A stretch of DNA of 64,000 nucleotides from Brachynemurus nebulosus (lineage: Eukaryota; Arthropoda; Insecta; Neuroptera; Myrmeleontidae): positions 115,001-179,000 of the forward strand of contig JAPWDM010000045.1 in assembly GCA_035578155.1 (NCBI GenBank), given 5' to 3'. The translations under genes were made by a program, and so were the position numbers. The notes beneath the pieces are model-generated. The model did no database searches and was not told the origin of the DNA. It saw nothing but the letters and a program-made list of their open reading frames with translations. This document shows positions 36,593-49,639 of this stretch, in pieces (position 1 is the first letter of the stretch; every line of letters begins with the position of its first letter).

Positions 36593-37875
36593 TAGGATTT
36601 TAGAACTACTGATAGTACAGAAATACGATTCATTCTAGTAAACATCAACAAAAATTATTATTTAATCTCTAGATCATTTGATTTTAACTTTATAGCCTTA
36701 GGCCCCATTACTTTTAATATTTAATTTTTCATGCTTACTGTAAACTTCGATTAATTATCATTCAGAGCTAAAAAACAGAGTGGGAGCATGCCGCGAATTG
36801 ATTCTATGAAAAAAAAAATAAAGATTAAATATTTAACTAGGTACCTAATAAATTAAAAATACCATAAATATTTAATTCACGCAATCTACGAAATTTACCA
36901 AAAATTTAAATAATTTCTGTATATATCCTTGAATATTTTAGTGTTTGAATAAAATATTTTAAATTTTAAAATTGTTACAAAATAGTAACCGAAAATAAAA
37001 AATTACTCATTGTTAACATTTATAGCATCAATTGGTCTGTTTTAATCAATGATCGAGTGCCTATTTTCTATAGAGGAAAATGTTTTATAATTATTTATGT
37101 TCAGTTTTTATGAGTGCGTAATTTCTGACGCAACTAATTGTAAGAATATTTATATAGATGTCAGTGACCACACCAGTAGTAATAAATTATCTAGTTAGCC
37201 CTGTACTTAGTATACGCTTCAAAAGAATAATAATTAGCATATTATGACATATCTACAATTACTTAAAATTAAATTAAATATCTACATTTAGGTAAAATAA
37301 CAGAAAAAAAATGAAAAAATATTGGAATCTACTATTGTATTTTAAGTCGAGGGCGGTATTCTTTCTAACCACTGTCTGCCACAATTCTTTTTAATGCACT
37401 AAATTTATTAGCTGTATATACTAAAATTTGATGAAACACAATTTGCATCTAATCTGCACATAATATTGCATCTAGGAAAATCATTTAAAAATTTGAGGTG
37501 TTAACACGTAGGTGCTAATTTTGGGAGTGGTTTTTGAAAAATCTTTAAGATGGAATTTAAAGCTATTGTTAGAGAAATTTTTTTACTAAATTGTTTTAAT
37601 TGGATTTGCATAAAACCAGGTAGAGTATGCACCAAGGGATGACATGAAATAAAATAAATCTTCGTGATTATTATTGAATTTCAAGGCAAGAAGCCTAGAA
37701 TCAACATCGATAATATATACTTTAAAAAGATATTGTTTGTCCTTAAATTTAATCAAATCGTAGCTTCTTAATAGAATAGTATTGATATGTTAAAGCTTAT
37801 CCCGTTATAATCGTAAAATAGAAAAGCAGAAATGTAAAACAACTTTAAGCAAAGGCGATTTTCGTAAAAGTAATG
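36593..37875. other. AT-rich spacer
   Basis: No gene, RNA or repeat boundary that I can support. Confidence 0.4.
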
Positions 37876-39065
37876 CTTAAATTATTGCTTCCGAGACTAC
37901 TGAAGTAGCGAAAACATTGTGATCACTTTTAAAATATAAAAATTTTTTCCTCCAAAAAATATAAGTTTTTACGCGCATTTTACGTTTTAGAGCTCCTTGA
38001 ACAATTCTGGTTTCGTGTCCGTCCCGATATCCGTCTGTGTATCGCCAGATCACACCACGTGACATAATTTCTGAATTGTTGGGTTGTTTTTTATAAAGTT
38101 TTCATAAATTATGCAGTTTGGTTCCTAAATGGTCCGCTACGAATTTCATCGCAGTTAGAATAATGATAGCCACGCCGCTTCCATGAAATCTCATTAAATG
38201 TCGATATCATACTTGCTACTAGTCCCACTTCGCTCAGAATTTATAATACTATCATACATGGACTAACCCCCAAATACTCTTAAAGTATTTGGAAGTTAGC
38301 CTATGTATGGTTCCGTGTAAATTTTAATATAATCAACGTAATGATTGTTACTGTGCAGGTAAAAATGTAAAATATGGATTCCGGGACGCAAGAAGCACCC
38401 AAAATAACGTTAGTTCGAAATAACGATTGGACGAATCTTAACCTTTTGTTAAAATATTATTAGGTCTCCTCAAATGAGACCTCAAAAAGAATCGGAAATT
38501 AAAGTGTTCCTAAAAATCAGCAATATGGGTATCTATGAAAGATCTTGTGATATAAAAAATTAAATACGTTATTAAAATATGAATACCTTAAAGTCGTTAG
38601 GCGAACGGACCGATGCACTAAAACGGATTTTGTACAAAATTTCAAAATATCAAATTCAAATGAACTTGTCATCAAAATTATTCGTCAGTGACACCAACTA
38701 GGGCCCAAGTTAAAGAGCTGAAGAACTTTTAACAAAAATCTTTTCAAATACTACTCAGATTTTCGAAAAAGATTGAAGTAAGGTTAAAATGGTCTCCCAG
38801 GACTTTGGTACCCTAAGAGCCTAAAAACTATTGGTACGGATATCATCAATTGTACGACGAAAATATAATTTCAGGGTACATATTTGATGGGAGAGTTGGA
38901 AATTTTATATTTTAAAGTATTTATTGTATCACACATCACTTTAATAATATGATAAGACATGAAATTTAAGACAAGAAGCCGTTTAAGCATATTATAAAAT
39001 CACTTTAAAGATTGTATAAAAGTATATTACGAGTACGAAAAAGCTATGTACCATACCCTATTGGG
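37876..39065. repeat. Repeat Y, copy 2 (longer)
   Basis: Matches 20160-20875 at both ends: the left part gcttccgagactactgaagt through actagtcccacttcgctc, and the right part gagtacgaaaaagctatgta through accctattgggtgcgtattt. The middle (about 38400-38850) is extra relative to copy 1, either an insertion here or a deletion there. Confidence 0.7.
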
Positions 39066-41098
39066 TGCGTATTTTTAAAATCTAATACTAATATAAAAAG
39101 TCTAACATTTATGACAAAATAATCAGTTTATTTTTTTTTTTAATTCATAACTTAGGTGGGAGCGCTGGAATAGTGCAATAGGATGTAAACAAATTTAAGA
39201 AAATTAATTTTTAAACATATTCAAAATAAGTTTTTGATAACATAAAGTAATTTTATTACTATAATCCTCATGTGTGTAAATAAATATAGATTTATGAAAA
39301 TTTATAACTTTGTTTTGTATATTTACAAAGTATTATTTTATTATCTAATTTCCAAATCATAATTAAGCTAATAAAAAAAATACTTAAGATTTTAAAATTT
39401 TGATAATTAATTTTTATTGACTTTTGTAATTCACATAAATACGTTTTAGGTGCAGATGTATGTACAATTCTTACAAAAGATTAAATTTCAATAATAACGT
39501 TATTAGTTTAAAAGCTCTTATCAAATAGGATTATTTATAATCAATATTATATTAGTACAGATTTTCTTTAATTAGTTTCAAATTATGACGTTATTTGTTA
39601 AGTAATTACGTAGATACGCAAGTTAATATTGACACAGTTAAGCTAAATTAAACCCTCAAAATATTGTTGCTGGATAATAAAATGATTAAACTTTTATCCG
39701 AAAAATAATTATTAAACAAAATTGTGTAAATAGTATTCTGTATGAATTCTCCTTTATAAAAATATAACGCAAATCCATGTAATCTGATTGATGCGATAAT
39801 GTACAGAAAGTCCTACATCTGGACATTTTGAATTATACTCTAATTATTATTTAAATTTGTTTGCCTTTTGTAAAAATTTTTAAAAATTATAAATATTGCA
39901 CTGATTGGAAAACGTTCAAAGTCACTGATCGAACACGGAAAGGTCCTCAGGTGATGATTACCGATTTTGATGAAACTTGGTATATACAACTTGGTTAAAT
40001 TACTAAAAAATATTAATAAATAAGGGAGAACATGGGCCTAATTAAACATAAGCTAAATAGCTACCATGGCCGATAAAAAAAATAGTTACTTGCTATTTTT
40101 ACTTATGCTACACATAATACTACATTCTATCAAAATCAGAAATTATCACCTGCGAATCTTTTCAACCTTTCCAACATCAGACTTTGTATGTTGATTCACC
40201 CTGTCGTTTTTCGCTTACTGCAAGCTATACGTTTTCCAAAAAATTTATCAGAATCTAGAAAAGGCCTTCGGTGAACAAAAAAAAAATATTGTCAAACTTA
40301 TTCAATGTTTTGACTTGTTGCTCAACTCTTTGATTTTAAATTAACAAACAGTGGTGTATACATTCATACAAATAGAGAAAACATTATTCTATATACCTAT
40401 GTATTATAAGGCACCTTTCAGTACGCAGATAAAAATAGATCTACCTACGTATGTAAATATTATATCTAATTAATTCACTAATTAATGAAATGTGTAAAAC
40501 ATAAAGCACTATTGACACTAATTTTAATATAAGTAAACCCCTTTGAATTTGCAGATCTGCTAATTTATATAATAAACAAACTATTAAATAAGGAAGTAAC
40601 TTACAAGTGTTTATTTTATAACCAATTAGCATAATTCTTATCAGATCCGAATGCACTCAATTTATTTCAGGTCTTGTAATATATGAAATATCGGATTTTT
40701 TATCAGTCACAAAATTGATCGCTCCAGTGATTGTAGTTATACAAAAACGAGATAACTTATGGGGGCAAGTCACCACCTGCTGTAATTTTCTAACAAATAT
40801 GAACTTAAACCTAGAGTTATACTTCAAACAGTGTGGATCCATATTTTTGCGGGAAAATTTTTGTCTATTTAAGCGAATACAATGTGACCTTAGATTATTC
40901 GACATTTTTTTTTTACACCTCGTATAATAGATAGACCAATGTTTACAGAGCCTTGAATTTTACAAAACAATAAACGTAAGAAAATGTATCTATTTATAGC
41001 AAACGTAATGACGGAAATCAATTAAAAAATTTTTATAGTTGTTTGTTCATTAATTTGAAAAATTGCTTTTTGTTAAATACTGTTTTTTTATACTTATA
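39066..41098. other. AT-rich region without a gene
   Basis: Overlapping open frames on both strands at 40441-40927 share no known motif. The region 40657-40927 has somewhat more balanced composition and could be an old repeat. Confidence 0.4.
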
Positions 41099-41100
41099 TA

Positions 41101-41961
41101 AGGTAACGGGCCTAGTTTCTGACCTTTTAAGAGTGATGGCTGAGGTTAAATGACAGTAATAAATATAAGTTTCAACTTAAGAGACAATTAATAATTTTAT
41201 CAACTAGTTTATGGCTTTCAAAATAAAGTCATACAAGTAAAATAATTATTTGAATTGAATTAATAATTTAAATTAATGTTTTAAAAATTGACAAAAAGGA
41301 CCCAGTTTCTGACCTTCAAAATTTCTCATGTGACAGTTTCTGACCCTGACAGTGGCCTAGTTTCTGATTCTTAAATTTAAAAATACAGTTTTTTAAAATT
41401 TAATTTATAAATAATTTTTTATTGATAAAAATGAATGTTTAATGTTATATACGTTATGAAAAATAACAAAAACTAATCGAAGATAACTATAAATAACAAA
41501 ATAACTAACAAAAACTGGTTAGAATTTAACTGGGCCATACCACTTTAGAAGTGAGCCTAGTAATTGACCCTCATATTTCAATAATAAAAATCATTCTAAG
41601 GTATTTTATAAATATTTTAAAATAAATTTTAAACAAATATTAACCTGCTCATATATTTTTAATTAAGTTTTCATACTTACATGATGAATATTGCACAGAT
41701 CAAAATGAGTACTTTGTAACATAAACTGTTAAGAAACTACCAAAAAAATAGTGTTTACACACATTTTAAACTTAAAAATTTTTTTTTATTTAGTTAATAT
41801 ATTCTAAACTTTTTAAATTGCTGTTCATTAGACACAGAATAGATTACTTTAAATTAAGAATTTATTTTTTTTCTTATTTAAAATATAGTTTTTTTATTAA
41901 TTTATAACAAAGTTGAAAAGTTCAGAAACTGGGCCAGGGTCAATTACCGGGTCTTTTACCT
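41101..41961. mobile_element. TA-flanked element with repeated GGCCTAGTTTCTGACC phrase, 861 bp
   Basis: TA flanks at 41099-41100 and 41962-41963. The ends aggtaacgggcctagtttct and the complement of aggtaaaagacccggtaatt are imperfect inverted repeats. The phrase cctagtttctgacc or a variant recurs near 41111, 41298, 41333, 41356, 41557 and, inverted, 41920. Architecture parallels 16144-17101. No coding sequence survives. Confidence 0.65.
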
Positions 41962-41963
41962 TA

Positions 41964-43829
41964 GTTTAATATCACAAAATAAATAATAAAATTACTAAAA
42001 AAATATTTAAATAAGTTAATATAAAATTTGCAATTAATTATATCTACTATTTTTAATTTATTGAAAAATTGAAAATTTATTTGTGATTTACCTACCTAAT
42101 AATCAAATTTAATTTTGGAAAATCAGATATTTTGCAAACTTATTACAAATAGGATAAATTCTTAATGAAATTTTTTAAAGGAAGAACTTAAAAAACTTAC
42201 CGTAAGTGTAACTCTTGAAGATCATCCCAAAAATTCTTGATTCACAGAATTATCTAAGATTCTAAGTGATTATACTTGAAACCTATTAAAGGAGGAAAAT
42301 GGACAAAGGGAATTGTCTATAAACATTTATATAGCCAAAAAAACCCAATGAGAAAGACCGTTCCATTCAGAGGTTATAAAAAATCAAAACTGATTTTGCG
42401 AGTTTAGAATTAGATGGATGAATTTTTAAGGAAAATTGTCGGGAATAAAGTTGTTGCAAATTAAATTTCTAAAGATTATATTTTGTAAAAATTTTGTAAA
42501 TTTTAATCTCGTTCCCTCCCAGGGGCGAAAGTTCATAATTATTTCCGGTCACCGGTACCCACAGTGACACCATTTTTAAAAAACTCGATTTCCGGTTGAA
42601 AGTATCCTAGGACTTCTATCTTACTGCAAAATTTCAAAAAAAAAAATCAGTTCTGGTAACGAAGACCAGGGCCTAAAAAAAACACAAAAAATCAAAATTA
42701 CCCTGTCACGTAACATTAAAAAATTTTACCCTTAAATTGATTGGGAGCTTTTTTATACCTTTTTTCCAAGTTTCATTTATTTTCATACGTAAAGTCCAGA
42801 AAAAATCAAAAAAATTAAACCAAAATTTTTCTATTTTTCAAAAGGTTAAAAACGGCAATATCTCCAGAACCACAGACCAAAATGTGTCCAAATTTTGTTC
42901 CTCTTAATGCACCATATATACACCATTTTAATGTACCATTTATACAGCCCTCGTAGATCTAGAGACATTCATTAATTTAGGCTCCCAAATACAAATCTAC
43001 AAAATATTTAGACAAAAGATTCAGATCCAAAACATTTCCATCCGAATTTTTGGGTTTCTGGGTTTCTTAGGCCCCAAGACGCAAGATTAATTATAAATTA
43101 TCATACGTTTCTTTCCTATAGCTCTGCTTCGCTATGTTATCTTTATAAACGGGAAAGTAAATGATGTAAATAGAAATTTGTTTTTATTTTTTCGTTCAAA
43201 AATAGCAGTTTTTTTTTAAATGGTCTTAGAGCCCTTTTGGGGAAAAATTGATATGATAACCAAATGTATGCATACGCCATGAGTTTTTATTTAACAACGA
43301 TTATTACAGTCCCTACATTCTTCCAAAATTTTAGCTTTGACAATATGATGAAAATAGAGGTAATTCTTTTTTTGATCCCTTATTTTTTATTGTACTCATC
43401 TCACAGACGGTTTTGCCTGGACAGCCAAGGCATTTCTGTATTGTCACGTTGGATACTCTCTTTTCCGGAAATACCGCGACATTTTTTACGGTTTCTTTAA
43501 AATCTAAAATTACAGAACCATCGTATTATAATTTCATGTTGTTTGTTGTTGCTATTTTCAAAGTTTAATTTTTTAATTTTGGGTATTTGTAAAGAATACC
43601 TTAATTCATTAATAATAATAGTAGAGAAGATTATAAACGCATAAGTATATCAATATCAATAGTTCAATATAATCCAAAGGACAAGAAAAATTTAAATATT
43701 ATAATCATAAAAACATGGATTAACATTAAAATATTTAATCTTTAATTAGAATATACATAATTTAAATTATGTAAATTTGCAAATAATTAACATTTAAATA
43801 CGTATACATCTAAATCTATGCTTATATTA
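41964..43829. other. AT-rich region with old repeat text
   Basis: From 42480 to 43100 the sequence is less AT-biased and resembles interspersed-repeat DNA, but I could not pair it with another copy here. The open frame at 43264-43500 is not recognised. Confidence 0.35.
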
Positions 43830-43905
43830 TAAATGCGAATTTAAGTCTAAATATTTTTGATTTTGCTTTTACACCTCAACAATTTAACCAATTGATTTAA
43901 CCAGA
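43830..43905 (-). repeat. Repeat V end fragment, reversed
   Basis: The complement of the 3' end of the 36041-36592 repeat: atattataaatgcgaatt followed by tacacctcaacaatttaacc. Confidence 0.55.
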
Positions 43906-44532
43906 GACATGGGCTTACCCAACGAGGGGCAGAGGGGGCAGCTGCCGTCTCCTAAAAGCAAAAAAAAATTAAATGATTATAAAGTGATGAAACGAAACAA
44001 AATTAGATTGGGTGATGACGAATAATCGATTGTTCCTAATAATTCATATAAAAGGGTACAACGAGGTTTCAATGGCAAAACTGCCTTTGGGGCTGAGGTT
44101 CAAAATGATGTGTGCGATAGTAAGGGCTTTTGATATAATTATGATATATATAAGATTTAGCCCCTGACCTTGAACGTTTCTTGAGATATTCGAGAAAGTT
44201 CTCGTGGTGCAATATATTTTTTAAATTTTCATATCTCAAAAACTATAAACGCTAGAAATATGAGTTAAACGGCAATCGTTGGAGAATTGTTCAAGGTATA
44301 TTATGTATCTTTTTCAGCAAGTTATACGAGTATTATGTATCATTTTTAGCTGAACAATAAGTGAACACATAAATACTTCGTATGTTTAAATGCGAACAAA
44401 AGTTCGTCATACGCAGTAATGTTTCCCAAGCACTCGATAATTGAAAATTGTAACTGTTTCTCGTATTAAGAGAGAATACCAATACACATAAGTGATTGAA
44501 TGGTTGTCTGACTGGGGTGGCTGTCGAACACA

Positions 44533-44605
44533 GGATCGTTAGTCTAGTGGCGAAGACACTTGGCTAGTTACCGCGAGATCCTAGGTTCGATTCCCAGCTG
44601 ATCCA
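44533..44605 (+). tRNA. tRNA-like sequence, probable pseudogene or SINE head (anticodon position AGT)
   Basis: Exactly 73 bases fold as a tRNA: acceptor ggatcgt with ctgatcc (six pairs including one wobble, one mismatch), D stem gtct/agac, anticodon loop ctagtta, T arm ctagg-ttcgatt-cccag, discriminator A. The A box tagtctagtgg and B box ggttcgattcc are intact. The anticodon stem cttgg/ccgcg has a mismatch and a wobble, and the T stem has one mismatch, so decoding function is doubtful. The anticodon position reads AGT (Thr). A 3' ATTT-repeat tail at 44717-44759 suggests a tRNA-derived SINE. Confidence 0.6.
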
Positions 44606-44721
44606 GTTTGATAATTCTTTCAATCACTTTGTGATTTTTAATTAAATTTTGACTAAACTATTACAAGTATAAGGTGAGATCCGCCAGTGCCCAGTATTTG
44701 GAAATTTGCTATTTTTTATTT

Positions 44722-44756
<35 letters not shown>

Positions 44757-44760
44757 TTTT
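44606..44760 (+). repeat. Possible SINE body and (ATTT)n tail
   Basis: After the tRNA-like head comes a short body, the segment gatccgccagtgcccagtat (complement of text at 27693-27712) next to a repeat-X head remnant, and then about ten ATTT units. The order head-body-tail fits a SINE, but the shared segment with repeat X makes the boundary uncertain. Confidence 0.4.
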
Positions 44761-45054
44761 TTTTTTTTTTGATTTGAAGAAATATTTTTTTGACTATTAA
44801 AAGAAATTCAAGGAAATATATCTTTGAATGGCAAAAATATTTTCTTTGATTCAAAGAAAAAACAATCAAAAAAATTTTTAATCTTTGAACAATTAAATCT
44901 TTTTGAGTGTGTAGGAGAAGATAAAATTTGGAGAGTTTAGTTTAAAAAATCGACCAACTTTGTAATTGATCAAACTTTTTTTTTATAATACATAAAACCA
45001 TCGGTTTATATCGTCGCCAGTTGAATTATTCATTTACCAAAAATTTAATAACTA
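44761..45054. other. Unannotated spacer
   Basis: Short AT-rich spacer between the SINE-like tail and the next element. Confidence 0.4.
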
Positions 45055-46395
45055 GGAGAGAGGGGGCAGATGTGGGCAACAATTTTCTATTGTAATTTTC
45101 CTACATTACGAGTTACGTGTACAACTACCACAATAAATACTAGAGGTAGTATTGATCTGAATAAAATCATAATTTTGATAAAGTAGGGTGAATGCGGGAG
45201 AGATGCCGCACATTTTGAAAACACTTGATAATTCTTAAAGTATGGATTTAATTGATTTGAAATTTGGTACACAATAAATGTAAACATTGTTCTTTAAAAT
45301 TATTTATAAATAATTTTAAATTTTGAGTCATAAAGAATTCATAATTAACATTTTTTAGAGCCTGCAAAGCGGCGTCTCTCCCACACCTATGGGAGAGATG
45401 CCGCATCCAGGTAAGAGGGACGCCACATAGTTCATATTAAAAATTTTGCATTTTACACAGATTTCCATACATGATGCATGCCATATGTAACCATTTTTGG
45501 CACTTTATACATTTTAACCAGTCAAATTGTTTTTTGTTTCTGAGTACTTTTCAAAACATTCAATACACAGACAATCATTATTATTTTCGTTATCTCCATT
45601 AATATGAGAGCTCTTCCTGACGCATTAATGGATATTTTTTATTTACGTGGCATAATTTACAGTCCAAAAAAAATTGCATAAGGTATAAGTCTATGATTTT
45701 AATATGTAATATGACGCGGCATCTATACCAACTTTAAATGCGGCATCTCTCCTTTTTGTTGGGATAGATGCCGCATGTTGCTATAGCAAGCATAGTGCGG
45801 AATTCTAACCTAAAATTTTATACAGTACTTTTAAAATATACCTAAATTAAAAACAAAACTCATTTTCATTAAAACAATGAAATATACATTCTTAAATTCT
45901 AATGAATTAAATGCTTGATTTGAATGCTTCTTTTTGGCTTTTTTGGCTTTGCCATTTTATAGCCCTATTGGCAATTTTTGAAAGAAAATATTAAAATAAA
46001 AAAAGCATTTGAGCACTTGTGAATAGTGTCCATAAGTACCCCATTAAAATGTCCACATGTGCTGTTATTCAAAACATTTGAGTAATTTTTTTAGGTTAGA
46101 ATAAATTAATAGAAAATAAGAACCCACCTTTAAAATACACTTTATGGCTTTATAAGTAATTAAAAAAATTTTAATGAGAAAAAAATTATCGACAATTTTA
46201 CGAAACTAAAAAATATTACTTTTTCTATTAAAAAAGTCAATCTTTAAAAATTTTCAAGAAAACATGAAGTTAAACTATCATAATAATTTTGACAGTAACT
46301 ATAACAATTGTTTTGGACTCTGTTCAGTCATTTATAAGCTAAAATAGATAAGGAATGAAAAAGAGATCCGCATTGTCTACATCTGCCTCTATCCA
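45055..46395. mobile_element. TA-flanked element with repeated GGGAGAGATGCCGCA phrase, ~1.3 kb
   Basis: The left end ggagagagggggcagatgtg and the complement of the right end (ggatagaggcagatgtagac) are similar over about 20 bases, and TA adjoins each. Inside, gagagatgccgca or a variant recurs near 45197, 45367, 45393, 45417, 45715, 45738 and 45765. It resembles the elements at 16144 and 41101 in design but not in sequence. No transposase is readable. Confidence 0.6.
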
Positions 46396-46803
46396 TATTT
46401 GGCCTACGTGAACAATATGTACAGAACGTTTTTTTTTTTTTTTTTATATACTGATTGAATCATTTTGATCACAACAAATCTACAAATAAATTTTCCTTTC
46501 TAATTCAAAACAGCGCACAAGCTCTTGAAAACAAAAAAAAAAATCATGGACACGTGAAAAACATTTTTAGATATTTATGGAATATTGACAATATTATAAA
46601 TTATGATAAACAATTATCGGGAAAGTTACTTAAAAAAAAAAAAAAAAAAACAATAATAACAATATGAAAAAGTTTGACCTTATAACCACCAACAGCCAGT
46701 TGACTGAAGCGTCCAGAGGTCAATTTTCACTCGAGTAACTTTCTAATATCATCCATGTTTAATTATTCATAAAATTTTAAGCGCATTAATACAGTGTGAA
46801 TTT
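46396..46803. other. Spacer with poly-T and poly-A runs
   Basis: A T run at about 46430-46445 and an A run at about 46632-46650 bracket 200 bases. This might be homopolymer slippage or a retroposed fragment; the open frame between them (46455-46667) has no motif. Confidence 0.4.
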
Positions 46804-47335
46804 TAGTCGAATTTTTCAACAGCAAAAATTAGACTTATACAGCCTATACGATAAGAACGGGACGAGGCGGGAGTAGGGGCGCTACTCGTTTTCGGATCGG
46901 TAGAACACGATTCTGAAGAAAAAGAATGTCTGAGTCAAATTTTGGATCCGACCTAGTCTATAAGGGGGGCAACAAAACATTAAAACTTTTCCAAACTGTT
47001 TGGAAATAAGGTTTCGGTCAATTATCTACAACATATCCAAAATTCAGCTTCCATTTTGAGGGAGTAAAGGGGGAAAAATGTGTTTTGGCTGGATCTAGCA
47101 CGCCCAAAGCCCCCCAAAATTAACGTAGAGGGTTGAAATTTTGTATGTTGATAGAGTTCGTACCTAGGTTGTGCTTTTTGGAGGTTTTAATATTTTACCA
47201 ACAAACCCCACCATTTTTAAGCTACAATTTCATGCTTTTTCGACGTTTTCGAAGTTTGTGTCACGCGTACTGGTCACCCAAATAAACCTAGAGGGCTGAA
47301 ATTTTGCATTCGGATTGAGTTAGTATTTTTACGCC
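46804..47335. repeat. Repeat Z, right-truncated copy
   Basis: Collinear with 9958-10690 from the left end tagtcgaattttt through the first two ~159-base units, lacking the (TA)n array. Homology stops abruptly after ttgagttagta near 47325. Confidence 0.8.
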
Positions 47336-47398
47336 AATTTTCCAATTTTCCAAAGGAATGAATTACTATTTTTATTCTCCACTCTCACCCTGTATACA

Positions 47399-47790
47399 GT
47401 TAATTTTCTAAATAAAAATTTCCAGCATCCGTATACAGATGTCATCTCACGTATAATACTGAAGTAATTTTTTCGTTTATTTATTTTTTTTTTATTTTGA
47501 AATTTTCTTACACGTGTACCAAATAATTTTAGCGACAGTCATAAATAACTTGACATAAAAATACCATATTCTATTTACATTTTAAAACAAAATAAATTCC
47601 AAAAATAAGTAACGTCATTGTATAAATTAATACAGATTTAAATTTGTATCCATTACAATCGACGTAGGGACGGAAAGTGTTAATTAAAAATTTCCAGCAT
47701 TCGTACACAGGTGTCATGTCATGAGTAATACTCAAGTAATTTTTTTTATATTTATTTATTTTTATTTAAATTTTCTTACACGTGTACAAA
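47399..47790. repeat. Two direct copies of a ~115-base unit, ~280 apart
   Basis: At about 47410-47523 and 47690-47790 both copies read aaaatttccagcat.cgta.aca, then gtcat, then taatact.aagtaattttt, a T/TATT-rich stretch, and attttcttacacgtgtac. The 170-base spacer is unique here. They may be end fragments of the adjacent multi-gene element or an independent tandem duplication. Confidence 0.7.
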
Positions 47791-47866
47791 TTTTGAAGAC
47801 CGGAGCCCGCGACTATAACAGAAATATGTTTTGAGGTCCCTAGAATACGAAGGTGATATTCACTAA

Positions 47867-48563
47867 AACGAACGAATTCACTTTGAACGAGAAAAATATT
47901 TACAAGAATCATTTAAATCAATAACTGAACCACTTAAAGAAATAGCTGCTGAAATAAAATATGAATCAGCAAAAAGTTTAATACTTAAAAGCGAAAAATC
48001 AGTGCAACCTGAAATTAAAAAAGCATGTCTTTCCGCTGATTCTAATGTCGATATAAAATCACGTTTTCTTAGTAATGGTGATGATTATGATGAGATATTT
48101 CAGTCAATACTGATGGGACAAAGTAGCCAGCCTACAACAAGTCAACCTACAGCACAACCCTATGTTGGGGTACTAGCTGAAAAATATCTCAAATTAGCAA
48201 CCACACGTAGCGCTAAAAGAACACTTGATCATACCTCTGGTTCGCGTATAGACGAACGAACAGATAAATGGATGACTGGTAACTCCGAAATGGATATAAT
48301 TGATGATAATTTTATTTTATTTTATTATTAATAAAATCATTTACCTCGGCACTGGAGGTCTCTTTGAGTTAATGTTTAAAAAATATCCAAATCATCATAT
48401 ATACACAGAGTCGGATTTGGATACTTATAAAGCCATTTTAGAAAGTACTAATGCACATAAAGGAAGTTATAATATTATTGCACCAGTCAATTCCAACCCA
48501 AGTTACAAGTATAAAATAAAAAAATTAATTAAACAATTAAAAAACCCTTATATTAACCCTTAA
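47867..48563 (+). pseudogene. Broken ORF resembling the DUF8207-type proteins of insect mobile elements
   Basis: A frame without a clear start opens at 47867 (NERIHFEREKYLQESFKSIT, then EPLKEIAAEIKYESAKSLI), runs past 48002 into DDYDEIFQSILMG and a TTSQPTAQP linker, and stops at 48331. The product continues one frame over from about 48330 with IIYLGTGGLFELMFKKYPN, then HHIYTESDLDTYKAILESTN and SYKYKIKKL, to a stop at 48561-48563. A single shift in the T-rich tract near 48310-48335 explains the break. The segment G-T-x-G-L-x-E-L-(I/M)-F-K-K-x-P recalls a family of uncharacterised insect proteins (DUF8207) found in large DNA transposons. This recollection needs a profile search. Confidence 0.55.
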
Positions 48564-48752
48564 AGCAAATTAAAACGGTGGAAACAAGATGAAAATATAG
48601 AGAAAAAAAAATGAATTAAAAAGTAAAGCAGTCGGAGGCATCAAACATTTCTGTTTAACTTGATACAACATGTATGCCTCCGACTGCTTTACTTTTTAAT
48701 TCATTTTTTTCTCTCTATATTTTCATCTTGTTTCCATTGTTTTAATTTGCTT
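48562..48752. mobile_element. Palindromic MITE abutting the pseudogene stop, ~190 bp
   Basis: Arms of about 80 bases (48562-48641 and 48674-48752), beginning aagcaaattaaaacggtgga, are almost exact inverted copies around a 32-base loop. It begins at the stop codon of the preceding broken frame, so either it inserted there or the frame borrows its stop from the MITE. Confidence 0.8.
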
Positions 48753-49639
48753 TTTACCAATAATTTGATATTAAATTTTTTTTTATACAAGCGCTAATAT
48801 ACTAGGTTTTGTCTACTACTTCTTCCGCATAGAGTCAAAATTTCACGTTTCTTGGCCCATTAGGTTTTTTAAATAAATTTTGACCGCCTATTTTACCCCC
48901 TTAGGGGATGAATTTCTAAAACCCATTTTTGGTGCTCACCTACATTATATAAAGAACCCCTTTGTAGAATTTCACGTTTCTAGACGCAACGGTTTTCTAC
49001 ATAGATTTTCATCCCCTATTTTAACCCCTTAGGAAGCGAAATTCTAAAAATCCACTCTTGGTGCTTGCTTACGTTACTAAAGGAACCTTTGTACAAAATT
49101 TTACTTTTCTAAACCCAGTGGTTTCCTATATAAATTTTCATCCCCTATTTTACACCCTTAGTGGATAAATTTTTACAAAAATTCTCCCTGTTAATACTCA
49201 TCTACATTACTAAGAGACCTCTGTGCCCCTGTGCAAAATTTTGCCTTTCATAAATTTACATCTCCTACTTTATACCTGTAGGGTATGAATTTCCAAAAAT
49301 CTTTTGGTGCTACCCTACGCTACATAAAAAAGTCGCCTGCAAAATTTCACGTTTCTAGACCCAATGGTTTGTTATATAAATTTTTCATCCCCTATTGGAT
49401 GAATTTTGAAATTTGATGTAGCCTGTAACACTCCCGAGATTAAGATGAATGCAGTGTCACCTTCTTTACTAAAATCCGTCAAGCCGTTTAGGCTGTAGGC
49501 TGCGCCACAGAAACAGACATAGTCAGAGGGGATATATACATACATCCTAAACATATTATCCTTCTTCTGATGCAGTCGGGTAATAATTATAAATAAACTT
49601 TTCCCAACACCAAAACGACCAGGAACCGGTTCCAGTTGA
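48753..49639. repeat. Tandem repeat U, ~4-5 diverged units of ~120 bp
   Basis: Between about 48840 and 49440 each unit has attttcatcccctattttac...cctta, then gaatttctaaaa, then ttggtgctcacctac, then caaaatttcacgtttctaga. Units are 70-80 percent alike by eye. The tail near 49440-49510 resembles repeats that end in cagacagac-type text in insects. The open frame at 49372-49554 is a by-product. Confidence 0.75.

Noticed and set aside
47399..47790. Possible LTRs of a retrotransposon
   Set aside because: The two direct copies are only ~115 bases, 280 apart, with no primer-binding site or gag/pol between them.
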